A stretch of DNA of 64,000 nt from Stutzerimonas degradans. GTDB taxonomy: Bacteria; Pseudomonadota; Gammaproteobacteria; Pseudomonadales; Pseudomonadaceae. Below the pieces are notes generated by a model, which did no database searches, was not told the DNA's origin, and was given only the letters and a program-made list of their open reading frames with translations. Every line of letters begins with the position of its first letter. Positions within the stretch are counted from its first letter, which is position 1. Of this stretch, positions 51,845-64,000 are shown one piece after another. Made by a program: the position numbers and the translations under genes. The DNA lies in assembly GCF_024448505.1 (NCBI RefSeq), contig NZ_JAMOHV010000016.1, positions 1-64,000 on the forward strand, in the 5' to 3' direction.

Positions 51845-52681
51845 TCAGGCGCGCTCGATACGATCCGGGTGGATGACGATGCGCCCGTGCTTGTACAGAC
51901 CGCCGATGGCTTTCTTGAAGTTGCCCTTGCTGACGCCGAACTGGCGCGCGATCTCTTCGGCCGGGCTCTTGTCGCTCAGCGCCAGCACGCCCTGCCCCTC
52001 TTCCAGCTTCTGCAGAATCAGCGCCTGCAGCGCGTCGAGCGCTTCGCTGCCCACCGGCTGCAGGCTCAGGCTGATCTTGCCGTCGGCGCGCAGCTCCTTG
52101 ATGAAGCCGCTCTCGCGCATCCCCGGGCGCAGGAACTTGAACGCTTCGTTCTTGTGGATCAGCCCCCAGTGCTGGCCGTTGATGATGGCCTTGAAGCCCA
52201 GCTCGGTGGCCTCGACCACGAGCAGATCCACCGCCTCGCCGGCGGCATAGTGCGGCGGCGTACGGTCCAGATAGCGGTCGAGCCGCGCGGTGGCGGTGAT
52301 GCGCCGCGTGCGTTTGTCCACGTAGACATAAACCACGCAGTAGTCGCCAACCTGCAGCGGGCGCTTCTCCTCCGAGTGCGGCAGCAGCAGGTCCTTCGGC
52401 AGCCCCCAATCGAGGAACAGGCCGACGCGGTTGATTTCCACCACCTTGAGGCTGGCGAACTCACCGACCTGCACCTTGGGCTTGTCGGTGGTGGCGATCA
52501 GTTTGTCCTCGCTGTCGAGGTAGACGAAGACGTTGAGCCAGTCGTCCACCTCGGTCGGCGCATTCTTCGGGATATAGCGCTTGGGCAGGAGGATTTCGCC
52601 GTCCGCGCCGCCGTCGAGATAGAGGCCGAAACTGGTGTGCTTGACGACCTGCATGCTGTTGTAGCGCCCGATAGCGGCCAT
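51845..52681 (-). CDS. CvfB-like S1-domain RNA-binding protein
   Basis: A 278-residue protein with S1-like modules at the N-terminus (MQVVKHTSFGLYLDGGADGE, ILLPKRYIPK; VVEINRVGLFLDWGLPKDLL) and a C-terminal winged helix (SPAEEIARQFGVSKGNFKKAI). This matches CvfB/YitL, which binds RNA and affects virulence in staphylococci. The ATG at 52679-52681 has AGGA close upstream; a GTG at 52702 is a possible longer start. Confidence 0.9.
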   Translation of the reverse strand: MAAIGRYNSMQVVKHTSFGLYLDGGADGEILLPKRYIPKNAPTEVDDWLNVFVYLDSEDKLIATTDKPKVQVGEFASLKVVEINRVGLFLDWGLPKDLLLPHSEEKRPLQVGDYCVVYVYVDKRTRRITATARLDRYLDRTPPHYAAGEAVDLLVVEATELGFKAIINGQHWGLIHKNEAFKFLRPGMRESGFIKELRADGKISLSLQPVGSEALDALQALILQKLEEGQGVLALSDKSPAEEIARQFGVSKGNFKKAIGGLYKHGRIVIHPDRIERA

Positions 52682-52729
52682 GATCCTGCCCTGTGTGTAC
52701 AAAGGCGCGATTCTAGCAGCGCCGCGCGG

Positions 52730-55063
52730 TTAACGCGGCAATGCGTAGGCGATCACCGAATCCCCGGCAGCGGTCCCCAGTGAGCCGTGGCCGCCGGCGA
52801 CCACCACCACCATCTGCCGTCCCGAGGGGCTGCGGTAGGTCATTGGCGTCGCCTGTCCACCGGCCGGTAGGCGGGCTTTCCACAGTTCGCGCCCGGAGGT
52901 GCTGTCGTAGGCGCGCAGGTAATAGTCCAGCGTGCCGCTGAGAAAGGCCACACCGCCGGCGGTCAGCATCGGCCCGCCGAGGCTCGGCACGCCCATCTTG
53001 AACGGCAATGGCAGCGGCGCGCGGTCGCGTACGGTGCCATTGGTGCGCAGCCAGTGGGTCTTGCCGGTGCGCAGGTCCGCGCCGGCGACGTACCCCCACG
53101 GCGGCGCGGTGCAAGGCAGGCCGAGCGGCGAGACGAACGGCTTGAGCTCGACGGCGAAGGGCGAGCCGAAATTCTCGTTGAGGTAAGGCGGCTTGTCGGA
53201 CACCAGCGTGCTGCTGTCGTCTTCACGCGGCACCAGCTTCGAGGTGAACGCCAGGTAGGCGGGCGCGCTGAAGATCATCTGGCGGACCGGATCGACCGCC
53301 ACCCCGCCCCAGTTGAACACGCCGAAATTGCCCGGATAGACCAGCGTGCCCTGGGTCGAAGGCGGCGTGTAGCGGCCCTCGTAGCGCAGCGAATGGAACT
53401 GGATGTGGCAGAGCATCTGGTCGATCAGTGTCGCGCCCCAGAGGTCCTTGCCGGTCAGCTTCGGCGGCTGGTAGGACAGTGCCGACACCGGCTGCGTCGG
53501 TGCGGTCCAGTCGCCTTCGGCCGCGCCCTGCGGGGCTGGCTCCTCGCGCACCGGCAGGATCGGCTCGCCGCTGCGACGGTCCAGTACATAGATATCGCCC
53601 TGCTTGGTCGGGGCCACCAGCGCCGGCACCGGGCCTGCATCGGTCTGGATGTCGACCAGGCTCGGCTGCGCCGGTACGTCCATGTCCCAGAGGTCGTGGT
53701 GTACCGTCTGGAACACCCAGCGCAGGCGCCCGGTCTCGATCTCCAGCGCCACCACCGAGGAGGAAAAGCGCTCGCTGTTCTCGCTGCGCCGCCCGCCCCA
53801 CTGATCGGGCACCTGATTGCCGAACGGCACGTAAACCAGCCCCAGCGTCTCGTCCGCGCTGGAGATGCTCCAGCTGTTCGGCGTGCTCTGGCTGTACGTC
53901 TGGCCCGGGGCGATGGGCTCGGTTCGTTCCGGGTTGCCGGGGTCGAAGTTCCAGCGCAGCTCGCCGCTGCGCACATCGTAGGCGCGGATCACCCCGGACG
54001 GCTCGTGGCGGCGCACGTTATCGTTCACCGCCCCGCCGATGATGACCAGCCCACGCGCCACCACCGGCGGCGAGGTGGAGTAATAGAAGCCTTCCTTGAC
54101 GTTGGGCATGTTGGCCCAGAGGTTTACCTGTCCGTCCTCACCGAACCCGGGACAGAGCTTGCCGGTCTTCGCATCCAGCGCCAGCAGGCGGGCATCGGCA
54201 GTCGGCATGAACAGCCGCTGGCGGCATTGCTGCCCGGCCGGCGCCTGCCGCTCGACGTGATAGGACAGGCCCCGGCACGTCAGATGCTGGCGATTGCTGG
54301 AGTCGCTCACCTGCGGATCGAAACGCCAGCGCTCCTCACCGGTTTCGGCGTCGAGCGCGATGACGAAGTTGTGCGGCGTGCAGAGGTAGAGCGCGTCGTC
54401 AATCTTCAGCGGCGTGACTTCGTAGGTGGTCTCGTCGGGGTCAGTGGGCCGGCGCAGGTCACCGGTGTGGTAGTGCCAGACCGGCTCGAGCCGCTCGACG
54501 TTCTGCGGCGTGATCTGCGCCAGCGGCGAATAACGCTGCCCCAGCTGGGTGCGGCCATAGGCGTGCCAGTCGCCGTCAGGTTCCTCACCCTCTCCGGGTG
54601 CCGTCGCCTCGGCCAGCGGCGGCGGCAGCATGCCCTTGACGTCATTCGCGTCGCGCCCGAGCGCCAGTACCGCCGTCGCGCCCCAGAGCACGACGGCCAG
54701 CAGCAGCGGCAGCGCCGCGCCGCCCCAGGCGCGCAGGCCGAAGTGCTGCCAGCTCAGGCGCTGAACGATCCAGGGCATCAGCAACCACAGGCCGAACGGC
54801 GCGATGAGGCTGCCGCGTGGCGCCAGCTGCCACCAGTCCAGCCCGACCTCGTAAAGCGCCCAACCGAGTGCCGCAAGCATCAACAGCGCATACAGCCAGA
54901 GCGCCGCGCGCTGGCGCTTGAGCAGCAAAATGCCCACCAGCAGAAATCCCGCGCCGACTGCGGCGAAGTACCAGGTGCCACCGAGATCGAACAGCCGTAC
55001 CCCGCCGATGATGAGTGCGAGCCCGAGAAGAATGCCGAATACACCGCTGATAACGACCGCCAC
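52730..55063 (-). CDS. gcd: Membrane-bound PQQ-dependent glucose/quinate-type dehydrogenase
   Basis: A 777-residue quinoprotein. Five N-terminal membrane helices (ISGVFGILLGLALIIGGVRL, WLYALLMLAALGWALYEVGL and so on) are followed by an eight-bladed PQQ propeller: WHAYGRTQLGQRYSPLAQIT, NFVIALDAETGEERWRFDP, HDLWDMDVPAQPSLVDI, LLPFKMGVPSLGGPMLTAG-like PFKMGVPSLGGPMLTAGG and a QMVVVVAGGHGSLGT end. It oxidises aldoses in the periplasm and feeds electrons to ubiquinone. GTG start with GGAGG upstream. PQQ synthesis genes are not in the window. Confidence 0.93.
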   Translation of the reverse strand: MAVVISGVFGILLGLALIIGGVRLFDLGGTWYFAAVGAGFLLVGILLLKRQRAALWLYALLMLAALGWALYEVGLDWWQLAPRGSLIAPFGLWLLMPWIVQRLSWQHFGLRAWGGAALPLLLAVVLWGATAVLALGRDANDVKGMLPPPLAEATAPGEGEEPDGDWHAYGRTQLGQRYSPLAQITPQNVERLEPVWHYHTGDLRRPTDPDETTYEVTPLKIDDALYLCTPHNFVIALDAETGEERWRFDPQVSDSSNRQHLTCRGLSYHVERQAPAGQQCRQRLFMPTADARLLALDAKTGKLCPGFGEDGQVNLWANMPNVKEGFYYSTSPPVVARGLVIIGGAVNDNVRRHEPSGVIRAYDVRSGELRWNFDPGNPERTEPIAPGQTYSQSTPNSWSISSADETLGLVYVPFGNQVPDQWGGRRSENSERFSSSVVALEIETGRLRWVFQTVHHDLWDMDVPAQPSLVDIQTDAGPVPALVAPTKQGDIYVLDRRSGEPILPVREEPAPQGAAEGDWTAPTQPVSALSYQPPKLTGKDLWGATLIDQMLCHIQFHSLRYEGRYTPPSTQGTLVYPGNFGVFNWGGVAVDPVRQMIFSAPAYLAFTSKLVPREDDSSTLVSDKPPYLNENFGSPFAVELKPFVSPLGLPCTAPPWGYVAGADLRTGKTHWLRTNGTVRDRAPLPLPFKMGVPSLGGPMLTAGGVAFLSGTLDYYLRAYDSTSGRELWKARLPAGGQATPMTYRSPSGRQMVVVVAGGHGSLGTAAGDSVIAYALPR

Positions 55064-55161
55064 CGCTGCCTCCTGTCCAGTGGATTGCGCACGCTGCCGC
55101 CATGGCGGCCCTGGTCAGTGGACCGACATGTGTCGCAATCGCTCCCTGGACGGCAGGAAAT

Positions 55162-56307
55162 TCACTTCCCTTCCAGCCCCAGCCGCAGCAGCCGGCCATC
55201 GCTGTCGTCGGTCAGCAGATACAGATAGCCATCCGGCCCGAGACGAACGTCGCGGATACGTTCGCCCATGGATTCCAGCAAGCGCTCCTCGTGGACGATA
55301 CGGTCGCCCTCGAGCTGCAGGCGGATCAGTGCCTGCGCCGACAGTGCGCCGATGAACAGGTTGTGTTTCCAGGCCGGGAAGCGCTCGGCATCGTAGAAGG
55401 CCATGCCACTGATAGCGGGGGATTTCTTCCAGACGTACAGCGGCGGCTCGGTGCCTTCCACGGTCGTGCCCTTCGCTTCGGGAATCGGCAGCAGGCTGTA
55501 GTTGATGCCGTGCGTGGCCAGCGGCCAGCCGTAGTTTTTCCCCGGCCGGGGGATGTTGATCTCGTCGCCGCCGCGCGGGCCGTGCTCGTGGGTCCAGAGT
55601 TGCCCGGTCCAGGGATTGAGTGCTGCGCCCTGCTGGTTGCGGTGGCCGTAGGACCAGATCTCCGGCCGCGCGCCCTTGCGATCGACGAAGGGGTTGCCCT
55701 CTGGCACGCGGCCATCGGGATAAAGGCGCACCAGCTTGCCCTGCAGCTTGTCCAGCTCCTGCGCGGTGGGCCGCTGGTTGTTCTCGCCGAGCGCGATGAA
55801 CAGATAGCCGTCGCGATCGAACACCAGCCGCGAACCGAAGTGCACGCCCGTCGACAGCTTGGGCTGCTGACGAAAGATCACCTGGAAATCCTCCAGCCGC
55901 GTGCGATCTTCACTCAATCGCCCGCGCCCGACCGCGGTGCCGGCCCGGCCGTTTTCGCCAGCCTCCGCATAGCTGAGATACACCAGCCGGTCACGCGGGA
56001 ACGTCGGCGACAGCGCCACATCGAGCAATCCGCCCTGGCCACTGGCGAACACCTCCGGCACGCCAGCCAGCGGCGCCGAGCGCGAGCCGTCCAGCCCCAC
56101 CAGGCGCAACCGGCCGGGCCGTTCGGTCACCAGCAGGTGCTCACCATCGGGCAGGAACGCCAGTGCCCAGGGGTTTTCCAGCCCCGCCGCCACCTCCTCC
56201 AGCCGCAGCTGACCGAGTTCGCTGCGGTACCGTTGCGGCTCGGCGGCGATAACCGGGGCCGAAGCAAACAGGGCAGCGACCACAACGGCAATGAGGGGAT
56301 GCGACAT
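55162..56307 (-). CDS. Soluble PQQ-dependent aldose sugar dehydrogenase (YliI/Asd-like)
   Basis: A 381-residue periplasmic protein with signal peptide LIAVVVAALFASAPVIAAEP. The six-bladed propeller shows LENPWALAFLPDGEHLLVTE, VALSPTFPRDRLVYLSYAE, VFDRDGYLFIALGE, GHRNQQGAALNPWTGQLWTH, HEHGPRGGDEIN and the ISGMAFY region, the soluble glucose dehydrogenase type B pattern. It lies about 100 bases from the membrane PQQ dehydrogenase on the same strand, giving a PQQ sugar-oxidation pair. Confidence 0.93.
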   Translation of the reverse strand: MSHPLIAVVVAALFASAPVIAAEPQRYRSELGQLRLEEVAAGLENPWALAFLPDGEHLLVTERPGRLRLVGLDGSRSAPLAGVPEVFASGQGGLLDVALSPTFPRDRLVYLSYAEAGENGRAGTAVGRGRLSEDRTRLEDFQVIFRQQPKLSTGVHFGSRLVFDRDGYLFIALGENNQRPTAQELDKLQGKLVRLYPDGRVPEGNPFVDRKGARPEIWSYGHRNQQGAALNPWTGQLWTHEHGPRGGDEINIPRPGKNYGWPLATHGINYSLLPIPEAKGTTVEGTEPPLYVWKKSPAISGMAFYDAERFPAWKHNLFIGALSAQALIRLQLEGDRIVHEERLLESMGERIRDVRLGPDGYLYLLTDDSDGRLLRLGLEGK

Positions 56308-56402
56308 GAGTTTCTCCACAGTTCGAGCCGACGACCGCCTCAGTAAAGAACAAAGCCAGCGGGCGCGCACCCGGCGCTACGCACGACTGCTCAGCGGAAA
56401 AG

Positions 56403-56431
56403 TGAACAAAAGTCAACAGAATCTGTATAAT
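56403..56431 (+). promoter_or_regulatory. Candidate sigma-70 promoter of the small SutA-like gene
   Basis: TGAACA (56403-56408) and a perfect TATAAT (56426-56431) are separated by 17 bases and lie 33 bases before the ATG at 56464. Confidence 0.65.
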
Positions 56432-56463
56432 GCCCGGTTCGACTGATATACGGAAAAGTGATC

Positions 56464-56640
56464 ATGGCCACCAAAGCCGCTGCCAAGCGCAAGCCCGAAC
56501 CCGCTTTCGAAACCAGCCAGTCCCTGGCCGACCAGATGGCCGCCTTCCTCAAGGCCGGCGGTGAAATCCAGCAGATTCCCAACGGAGTCAGCGGCCAGAC
56601 CCAAGGGCCGTCGCGTCAGATCACCATCAGCAAGAAGTGA
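56464..56640 (+). CDS. Small basic protein with SutA-like FLxxGG motif
   Basis: A 58-residue protein: a Lys-rich head (MATKAAAKRKPEP), a short helix (SQSLADQMAAFLKAGGEIQQ) and a Ser/Gln-rich tail ending ISKK. The MxxFLxxGGxxQxI core resembles the end of the RNA polymerase-binding regulator SutA, which has MEEFLxRGGKVQEI. Length and the rest differ, so this is not SutA itself. A good promoter and a strong terminator frame it as a single-gene unit, which supports it as real. Confidence 0.75.
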   Translation: MATKAAAKRKPEPAFETSQSLADQMAAFLKAGGEIQQIPNGVSGQTQGPSRQITISKK

Positions 56641-56666
56641 TCGACTCCTCCCGCTGAAACGCCCCT

Positions 56667-56709
56667 CGGCGAGCCCTGCCATCCGCGCAACGGCTCGCCG
56701 CGTTTTTTT
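56667..56709 (+). terminator. Rho-independent terminator after the small gene
   Basis: CGGCGAGCC and GGCTCGCCG pair (9 bp) around a 16-base loop, followed closely by a T7 run. Confidence 0.9.
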
Positions 56710-56728
56710 ACCCCCTTCCGAGCCCATC

Positions 56729-57454
56729 ATGACCGACCCCGTACGCCTGTCCAAACGCCTCGCCGACCAGCTCGGCTGCTCCCGGCGCGAAGCCGAGCTG
56801 TATATCGAGGGCGGCTGGGTGACGGTGGACGACCAGGTGGTGCAGGCGCCGTTCTTCAAGGTCCAGCCAGCGCAGCGACTGACCCTGTTGCCGGGCGCCA
56901 CCGCAAACGAGATTGCACCGGTCACACTGCTGCTGCACAAGCCGGCCGGCGCGTCCGTGCCGACCGATGCCGCGGCCGCCCTGCAATTGCTCTCGGCCGT
57001 CGGCCACTGGGCCGAGGACCCGAGCACCACCGCCCCGCTGCAACGCCACCTGCTGCGCCAGAACGTGCTGCTGCCGCTCGAGGACGAAGCCAGCGGACTG
57101 CTGGTGTTCAGCCAGCAACGCGAAGTGATCCGCCTGCTGAGCGATGCGCGCAGCAAGCTGGAGCAGGAATTCATCGTCGAGGTCAGCGGCGAACCGGAAG
57201 CGGACGGCCTGGCACTGCTCGGCAACGGCATCGGCCATCGCGGCCGGATTCTGCCCAAAGCCAAGGCCAGCTGGCAGAACGAAACCCACCTGCGCGTGGC
57301 CGTCAAACAACCGCAACCCGGCGAGTTGCGCATGCTCTGCGAAGCCATCGGCCTGCGCGTGCTCGGCTACAAGCGCATTCGCATCGGCCGGCTGTCGATG
57401 GCCAAGCTGCCGCTGGGCCAGTGGCGCTTTCTCGGCGAACACGAGCGCTTCTGA
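56729..57454 (+). CDS. RsuA/RluF-type pseudouridine synthase-like protein
   Basis: A 241-residue protein with an N-terminal S4 RNA-binding domain (RLSKRLADQLGCSRREAELY, IEGGWVTVDDQVV) and a pseudouridine synthase domain (VTLLLHKPAGASVP; EQEFIVEVSG; LGYKRIRIGRLSMAKLPLGQ). In active RsuA/RluF enzymes the catalytic Asp is in GRLDxxTxGL; here the region reads LPLEDEASGLL, so the Asp position appears to be Glu. It may be inactive, or the neighbouring Asp may serve. The start ATG at 56729 follows the upstream terminator closely with only a weak ribosome-binding site. Confidence 0.85.
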   Translation: MTDPVRLSKRLADQLGCSRREAELYIEGGWVTVDDQVVQAPFFKVQPAQRLTLLPGATANEIAPVTLLLHKPAGASVPTDAAAALQLLSAVGHWAEDPSTTAPLQRHLLRQNVLLPLEDEASGLLVFSQQREVIRLLSDARSKLEQEFIVEVSGEPEADGLALLGNGIGHRGRILPKAKASWQNETHLRVAVKQPQPGELRMLCEAIGLRVLGYKRIRIGRLSMAKLPLGQWRFLGEHERF

Positions 57455-57612
57455 GCCCACCGTTCGGCGGCTGGCTTTACCAGAAGCGCTGGCAACCCGT
57501 ACGCTCGCTTGCAGCATCCGCCGGCTGAACCAGACCAAGCGGAGCGCTGTCCGACGACAGCATTGCCACCGAATCCGTCGCGGCGGATTCGTTTCCCTCC
57601 GGCGGATCATCG

Positions 57613-58380
57613 ATGTTCAGACTGCTTGCGCTGCTGATTCTCTGTTCGTTGAGTGCCCAGGCGACCGAGCGGATCGAGGTCTGGACCTATCACACGTCAC
57701 CGCCGTTCGCCAACGAGCAGAGTACGGGCCTCTCGGAAGCGCTGGTAGCGCTGCTCAACGAGCACCCGTCCAACCACGCCCGCTATTTTTTTGTGCTGAG
57801 CCAGCTGCCACGCCGGCGGCTCGATGCCCGGCTCGCCGAAAACCGTCCCGGTGTGCTGCTGTGGGCAACGCCAACATTCTTCCCGCCCAAGCTGGTGGCC
57901 CGCGCGCGATGGACGTCGCCACTGCTCTGCGACACCCAGGACTTCGTTTCGCCAGCGAGCCATCCCTTCGATTACGAAGGCCCCGCATCGCTATATGGAC
58001 AACGCCTCGGCGGCGTGCTCGGACACTACTACCAGACCCTGCAGGACGACATCGACAAGGGTCGGATTCGTCGCGAGGACGTGCATTCGGATCTGCAGAA
58101 CCTGCACAAGCTGCTCTCCGGGCGCATCGACGTTGCGCTGCTGCCGCGCTCGGCGCGCTACTTCTACGAAACCACCGAGATACCGCCAGCACGTCTGCAC
58201 GTGTCGGACGTACCGCTCTACACCTTCCAGCGCCACATCCTCATCACCTCCAGCCTCAACCCGGCCGCGACCCAGTTCATCCAGCAGCTGATCACCGATC
58301 TGCCGCACAGCGCCCGCTGGCAGGGCCTGTTGCGCCGCTATGGACTGCAGCGGATGAACGCCCCCTGCACCACCTACTGA
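57613..58380 (+). CDS. Periplasmic solute-binding-like protein (family 3 type)
   Basis: A 255-residue exported protein with signal peptide MFRLLALLILCSLSAQA. The mature part (IEVWTYHTSPPFANEQSTGL, LSEALVALLNEH) has the pattern of family 3 extracellular solute-binding proteins, with VLGHYYQTLQDDID and GRIDVALLPRSARYFYE typical of the second lobe. No ABC permease lies nearby; stand-alone proteins of this type can be sensors or orphan binders. Ligand unknown. Confidence 0.8.
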   Translation: MFRLLALLILCSLSAQATERIEVWTYHTSPPFANEQSTGLSEALVALLNEHPSNHARYFFVLSQLPRRRLDARLAENRPGVLLWATPTFFPPKLVARARWTSPLLCDTQDFVSPASHPFDYEGPASLYGQRLGGVLGHYYQTLQDDIDKGRIRREDVHSDLQNLHKLLSGRIDVALLPRSARYFYETTEIPPARLHVSDVPLYTFQRHILITSSLNPAATQFIQQLITDLPHSARWQGLLRRYGLQRMNAPCTTY

Positions 58381-58453
58381 GCGCAAACGACTCTGGCGAA
58401 GCGCGGTGCGCACGGCCCATACTGGCGAACCTCAAAAGGAGAGCGAGTTCACA

Positions 58454-59014
58454 ATGAGACATGCGCTGGCGATTGCGCTGCTGATGTTGCTCGGCGGCTG
58501 CGCTTCACAATCGTGCGACCAGCCCTGGAGCGACAGCCGCTGCCGGGCGGAACGCCTGCTGTACCAGAACGACCTGCTGCAGGCGAAGATCCTGATCGCG
58601 TCTGGAGACGAGGAAGGCTACGAGCTGGCCGATGCACTGCTCGACCGCAGCGCGCCGCAGGATCGGCGCGGTGAAACCGAGTTCTACCAGGCGCTGTTGA
58701 TGATCCGCCTCGGCCCGGAGCCGTCCGAGGTGCTGCACCTGCTGGAGAAGGCCAAGGACAAGGGCCATCCGCACGCGGTCGCCCTGCTCTACAAGATTTA
58801 CATGGAGCCCTACCTGGTCGACGAGCGCGACATCGCCAAGGCGGACGCCTATCGCGAAGCCTACGCGCAGCTCGACGTCGCCCAGAGCGGCTACCCGTCC
58901 TTCGAGAAGGCCTTGGCCCTGGTGTCGCAACTGGTCGAACCGCCGCCGCCAGCCGCCGAGTATCGCGCGCCCTGCCCGCAGTATTGTCTGGAGCAGGCGC
59001 AACAGCCGCGCTGA
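58454..59014 (+). CDS. Sel1-like lipoprotein of unknown function
   Basis: A 186-residue lipoprotein. MRHALAIALLMLLGGCASQS has a clear lipobox (LGGC). The mature part is helical with Sel1/TPR-like repeats (ADALLDRSAPQDRRGETEFY, EVLHLLEKAKDKGHPHAVAL). The C-terminus is proline-rich. Six cysteines in the mature protein, some near the ends (SCDQPWSDSRC, CPQYC), may form disulfides. Function unknown. Confidence 0.85.
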   Translation: MRHALAIALLMLLGGCASQSCDQPWSDSRCRAERLLYQNDLLQAKILIASGDEEGYELADALLDRSAPQDRRGETEFYQALLMIRLGPEPSEVLHLLEKAKDKGHPHAVALLYKIYMEPYLVDERDIAKADAYREAYAQLDVAQSGYPSFEKALALVSQLVEPPPPAAEYRAPCPQYCLEQAQQPR

Positions 59015-59021
59015 ACGCCGC

Positions 59022-59216
59022 TCAGGGCGCTGGCGTCTGCGACAGGCGCGGCTCCTCGTCGCCATCGGCCACCGCACGGGCCTGCGCCTCGCTGGCGTAA
59101 GGCCCGCCGATCACCGCGCCATCCAGTTCCACGACCCAGCACACCGCCCAGGTCGGGCGCCAGGCCTTGGGAACATCCTCACCGCTCAGGTGCTTGATCT
59201 GTGCGCGCATGGTCAT
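59022..59216 (-). CDS. Small conserved-looking hypothetical protein
   Basis: A 64-residue protein, MTMRAQIKHLSGEDVPKAWR onward, with no signal or membrane segment. The ATG has GGGAG seven bases upstream, and the frame is free of stops and has normal coding composition. VCWVVELDGAVIGGPYASEA suggests a small beta-strand fold. I do not recognise a family. Confidence 0.6.
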   Translation of the reverse strand: MTMRAQIKHLSGEDVPKAWRPTWAVCWVVELDGAVIGGPYASEAQARAVADGDEEPRLSQTPAP

Positions 59217-59363
59217 GATATTTCTCCCGCGTTGATTGAATGAATCGCACCGCGCCGGGGCGCGGCCTACGCTAGAAATGACCGCGTGCGCGGTGGGTTC
59301 TCACCTGTCGCCCGACGAAACCCCTGCCCAGGCGCGCGGATGACGAGCAGACGAGGACCGACG

Positions 59364-60216
59364 ATGCGCTGCACCTGCCGGGTACTGTTGTCGCTACTGT
59401 TCTGCAGCGTTGTGCTGGCCGGCTGCAGCCGCGCGACGCTGGTCTATCGCAACCTCGACGTGCTGGTACCGTGGTCGCTCAACGACTACCTCGACCTGAA
59501 CCGCGCGCAGCAGGACCGACTCCGTGAGCGGATCAGGACGCATCTGGCCTGGCATTGCCGCAGCCAGCTTCCGGACCTGCTCGACGACCTGCAGCGCCTG
59601 CAACACGACAGCAGCCACCGCAGGCTGGACGGTGACCAGCTGCAGCCGTACTACCGGGACATCCGCCAGGCGATCCAGGCCATCGCGGTAGAGATCACCC
59701 CCACCGCCACCGAACTGCTACGCGCCCTGGACGACGCGCAGGTGCGTGAACTGGCGCAGGCGCTGGAGGCGGATCAACGCGAACACCGCGAACAATACCT
59801 GGCGCCGCCGTTGCCCCAGCAGATTCGCGAACGTGCCGAGCGCATGGGCGAACGCCTCGAACACTGGCTCGGCCCGCTCGATGCGGCGCAACGCCAGCGC
59901 GTGCTGGCCTGGTCGCACAGCCTGGGCGAGCAGAATGCACGCTGGCTGAGCAACCGCGAACAATGGCAGCGCGAGCTGCTCGACACTGTGCGCCAGCGCG
60001 ATCAGGCCGATTTCGCAGCGCGCATCGCACGACTGCTGCAGGATCGCGAAGCGCTGCTCGGTGACGCCGACCGTGCCGCATTGCAGCACGCCGAACGCGC
60101 CGCCCTGGTCCTGCTGGCCGATCTGCACGGCATGGCCGACGCGCGCCAGCGCGAACACCTTGTCCAGCGCTTGCAGCAGATGCGCCAGGACCTCGCCGGC
60201 CTGGAATGCTTACCGG

Positions 60217-60242
<26 letters not shown>
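59364..60242 (+). CDS. DUF6279-type lipoprotein
   Basis: A 292-residue lipoprotein: [22 protein letters not shown] has lipobox LAGC. The mature protein is almost wholly helical and Arg/Glu/Gln-rich, with [20 protein letters not shown] as the conserved opening of the DUF6279 family. Function unknown; an outer-membrane-anchored helical protein is likely. The ATG at 59364 follows GAGGA. Its 3' end overlaps the convergent helicase gene by 26 bases. Confidence 0.85.

Positions 60243-64000
<3,758 letters not shown>

Noticed and set aside
53054..55228. 724-codon open frame opposite the PQQ dehydrogenase gene
   Set aside because: It is rich in Arg, Gln and His, with no signal, domain or ribosome-binding site, and is antisense to a well-supported gene.

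Overview
The window looks like chromosome from a high-GC pseudomonad, most likely Stutzerimonas (Pseudomonas stutzeri group) or a close relative. The evidence is the mutS–fdxA pair, IHF-beta next to wzz and an O-antigen locus ending in a wbpM-type dehydratase, a PA2817-like protein beside a FadE-type acyl-CoA dehydrogenase, and an hmgR/hmgA/fahA homogentisate block. All protein names come from reading translations; no database was searched.

Layout. 0-5 kb: start of an exaC-like aldehyde dehydrogenase, its probable AraC regulator, a decayed phage-integrase tail, mutS and fdxA. 5-12.3 kb: csbD, a three-gene overlapping operon (glycosyltransferase, deacetylase, UPF0104 membrane protein), a YihY protein, fadE and a PA2817-like gene. 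12.4-31 kb: an O-antigen locus transcribed leftwards from ihfB, with wzz, a second wzz, a frameshifted MBL-fold remnant, wzx, the complete pseudaminic acid pathway (pseB, pseC, pseF, pseG, pseH, pseI), a putative pseudaminic acid transferase, wzy, galE, a GT4 transferase, a WbpV-like reductase, the initiating sugar transferase and a WbpM-like dehydratase. 31.5-36 kb: an SH3-domain membrane protein and homogentisate catabolism with its IclR repressor and a visible operator. 36-46 kb: a diguanylate cyclase, two tandem LysR regulators, a GST, a three-domain flavin/iron-sulfur oxidoreductase, a cupin lipoprotein, an AhpD-like protein, an NmrA-like protein, a wHTH-TPR regulator and tRNA-Thr(CGU). 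46-52.7 kb: a three-gene envelope operon, a secreted GH5 enzyme with three exact 80-residue repeats, DUF2945, DUF488 and a CvfB-like RNA-binding protein. 52.7-64 kb: two PQQ sugar dehydrogenases, a small SutA-like protein, an RsuA-type protein with an altered catalytic site, small envelope proteins and the 3' part of an Lhr helicase.

How the genes work together. The O-antigen genes form one Wzx/Wzy system. WbpM-like and WbpV-like enzymes should make the first 6-deoxy amino sugar, the small sugar transferase loads it on undecaprenyl phosphate, and the GT4 enzyme and the pseudaminic acid transferase add further sugars. Wzx, Wzy and Wzz flip, polymerise and set chain length. Base composition shows that about 15.6-20.55 kb is an AT-richer block whose edges fall inside two genes (the wbpV-like gene and pseI), as expected for an exchanged serotype cassette. 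The most interesting items are the unassigned pseudaminic acid transferase, the GH5 repeat domain, the composition break inside pseI, and ihfB lacking its usual rpsA neighbour.
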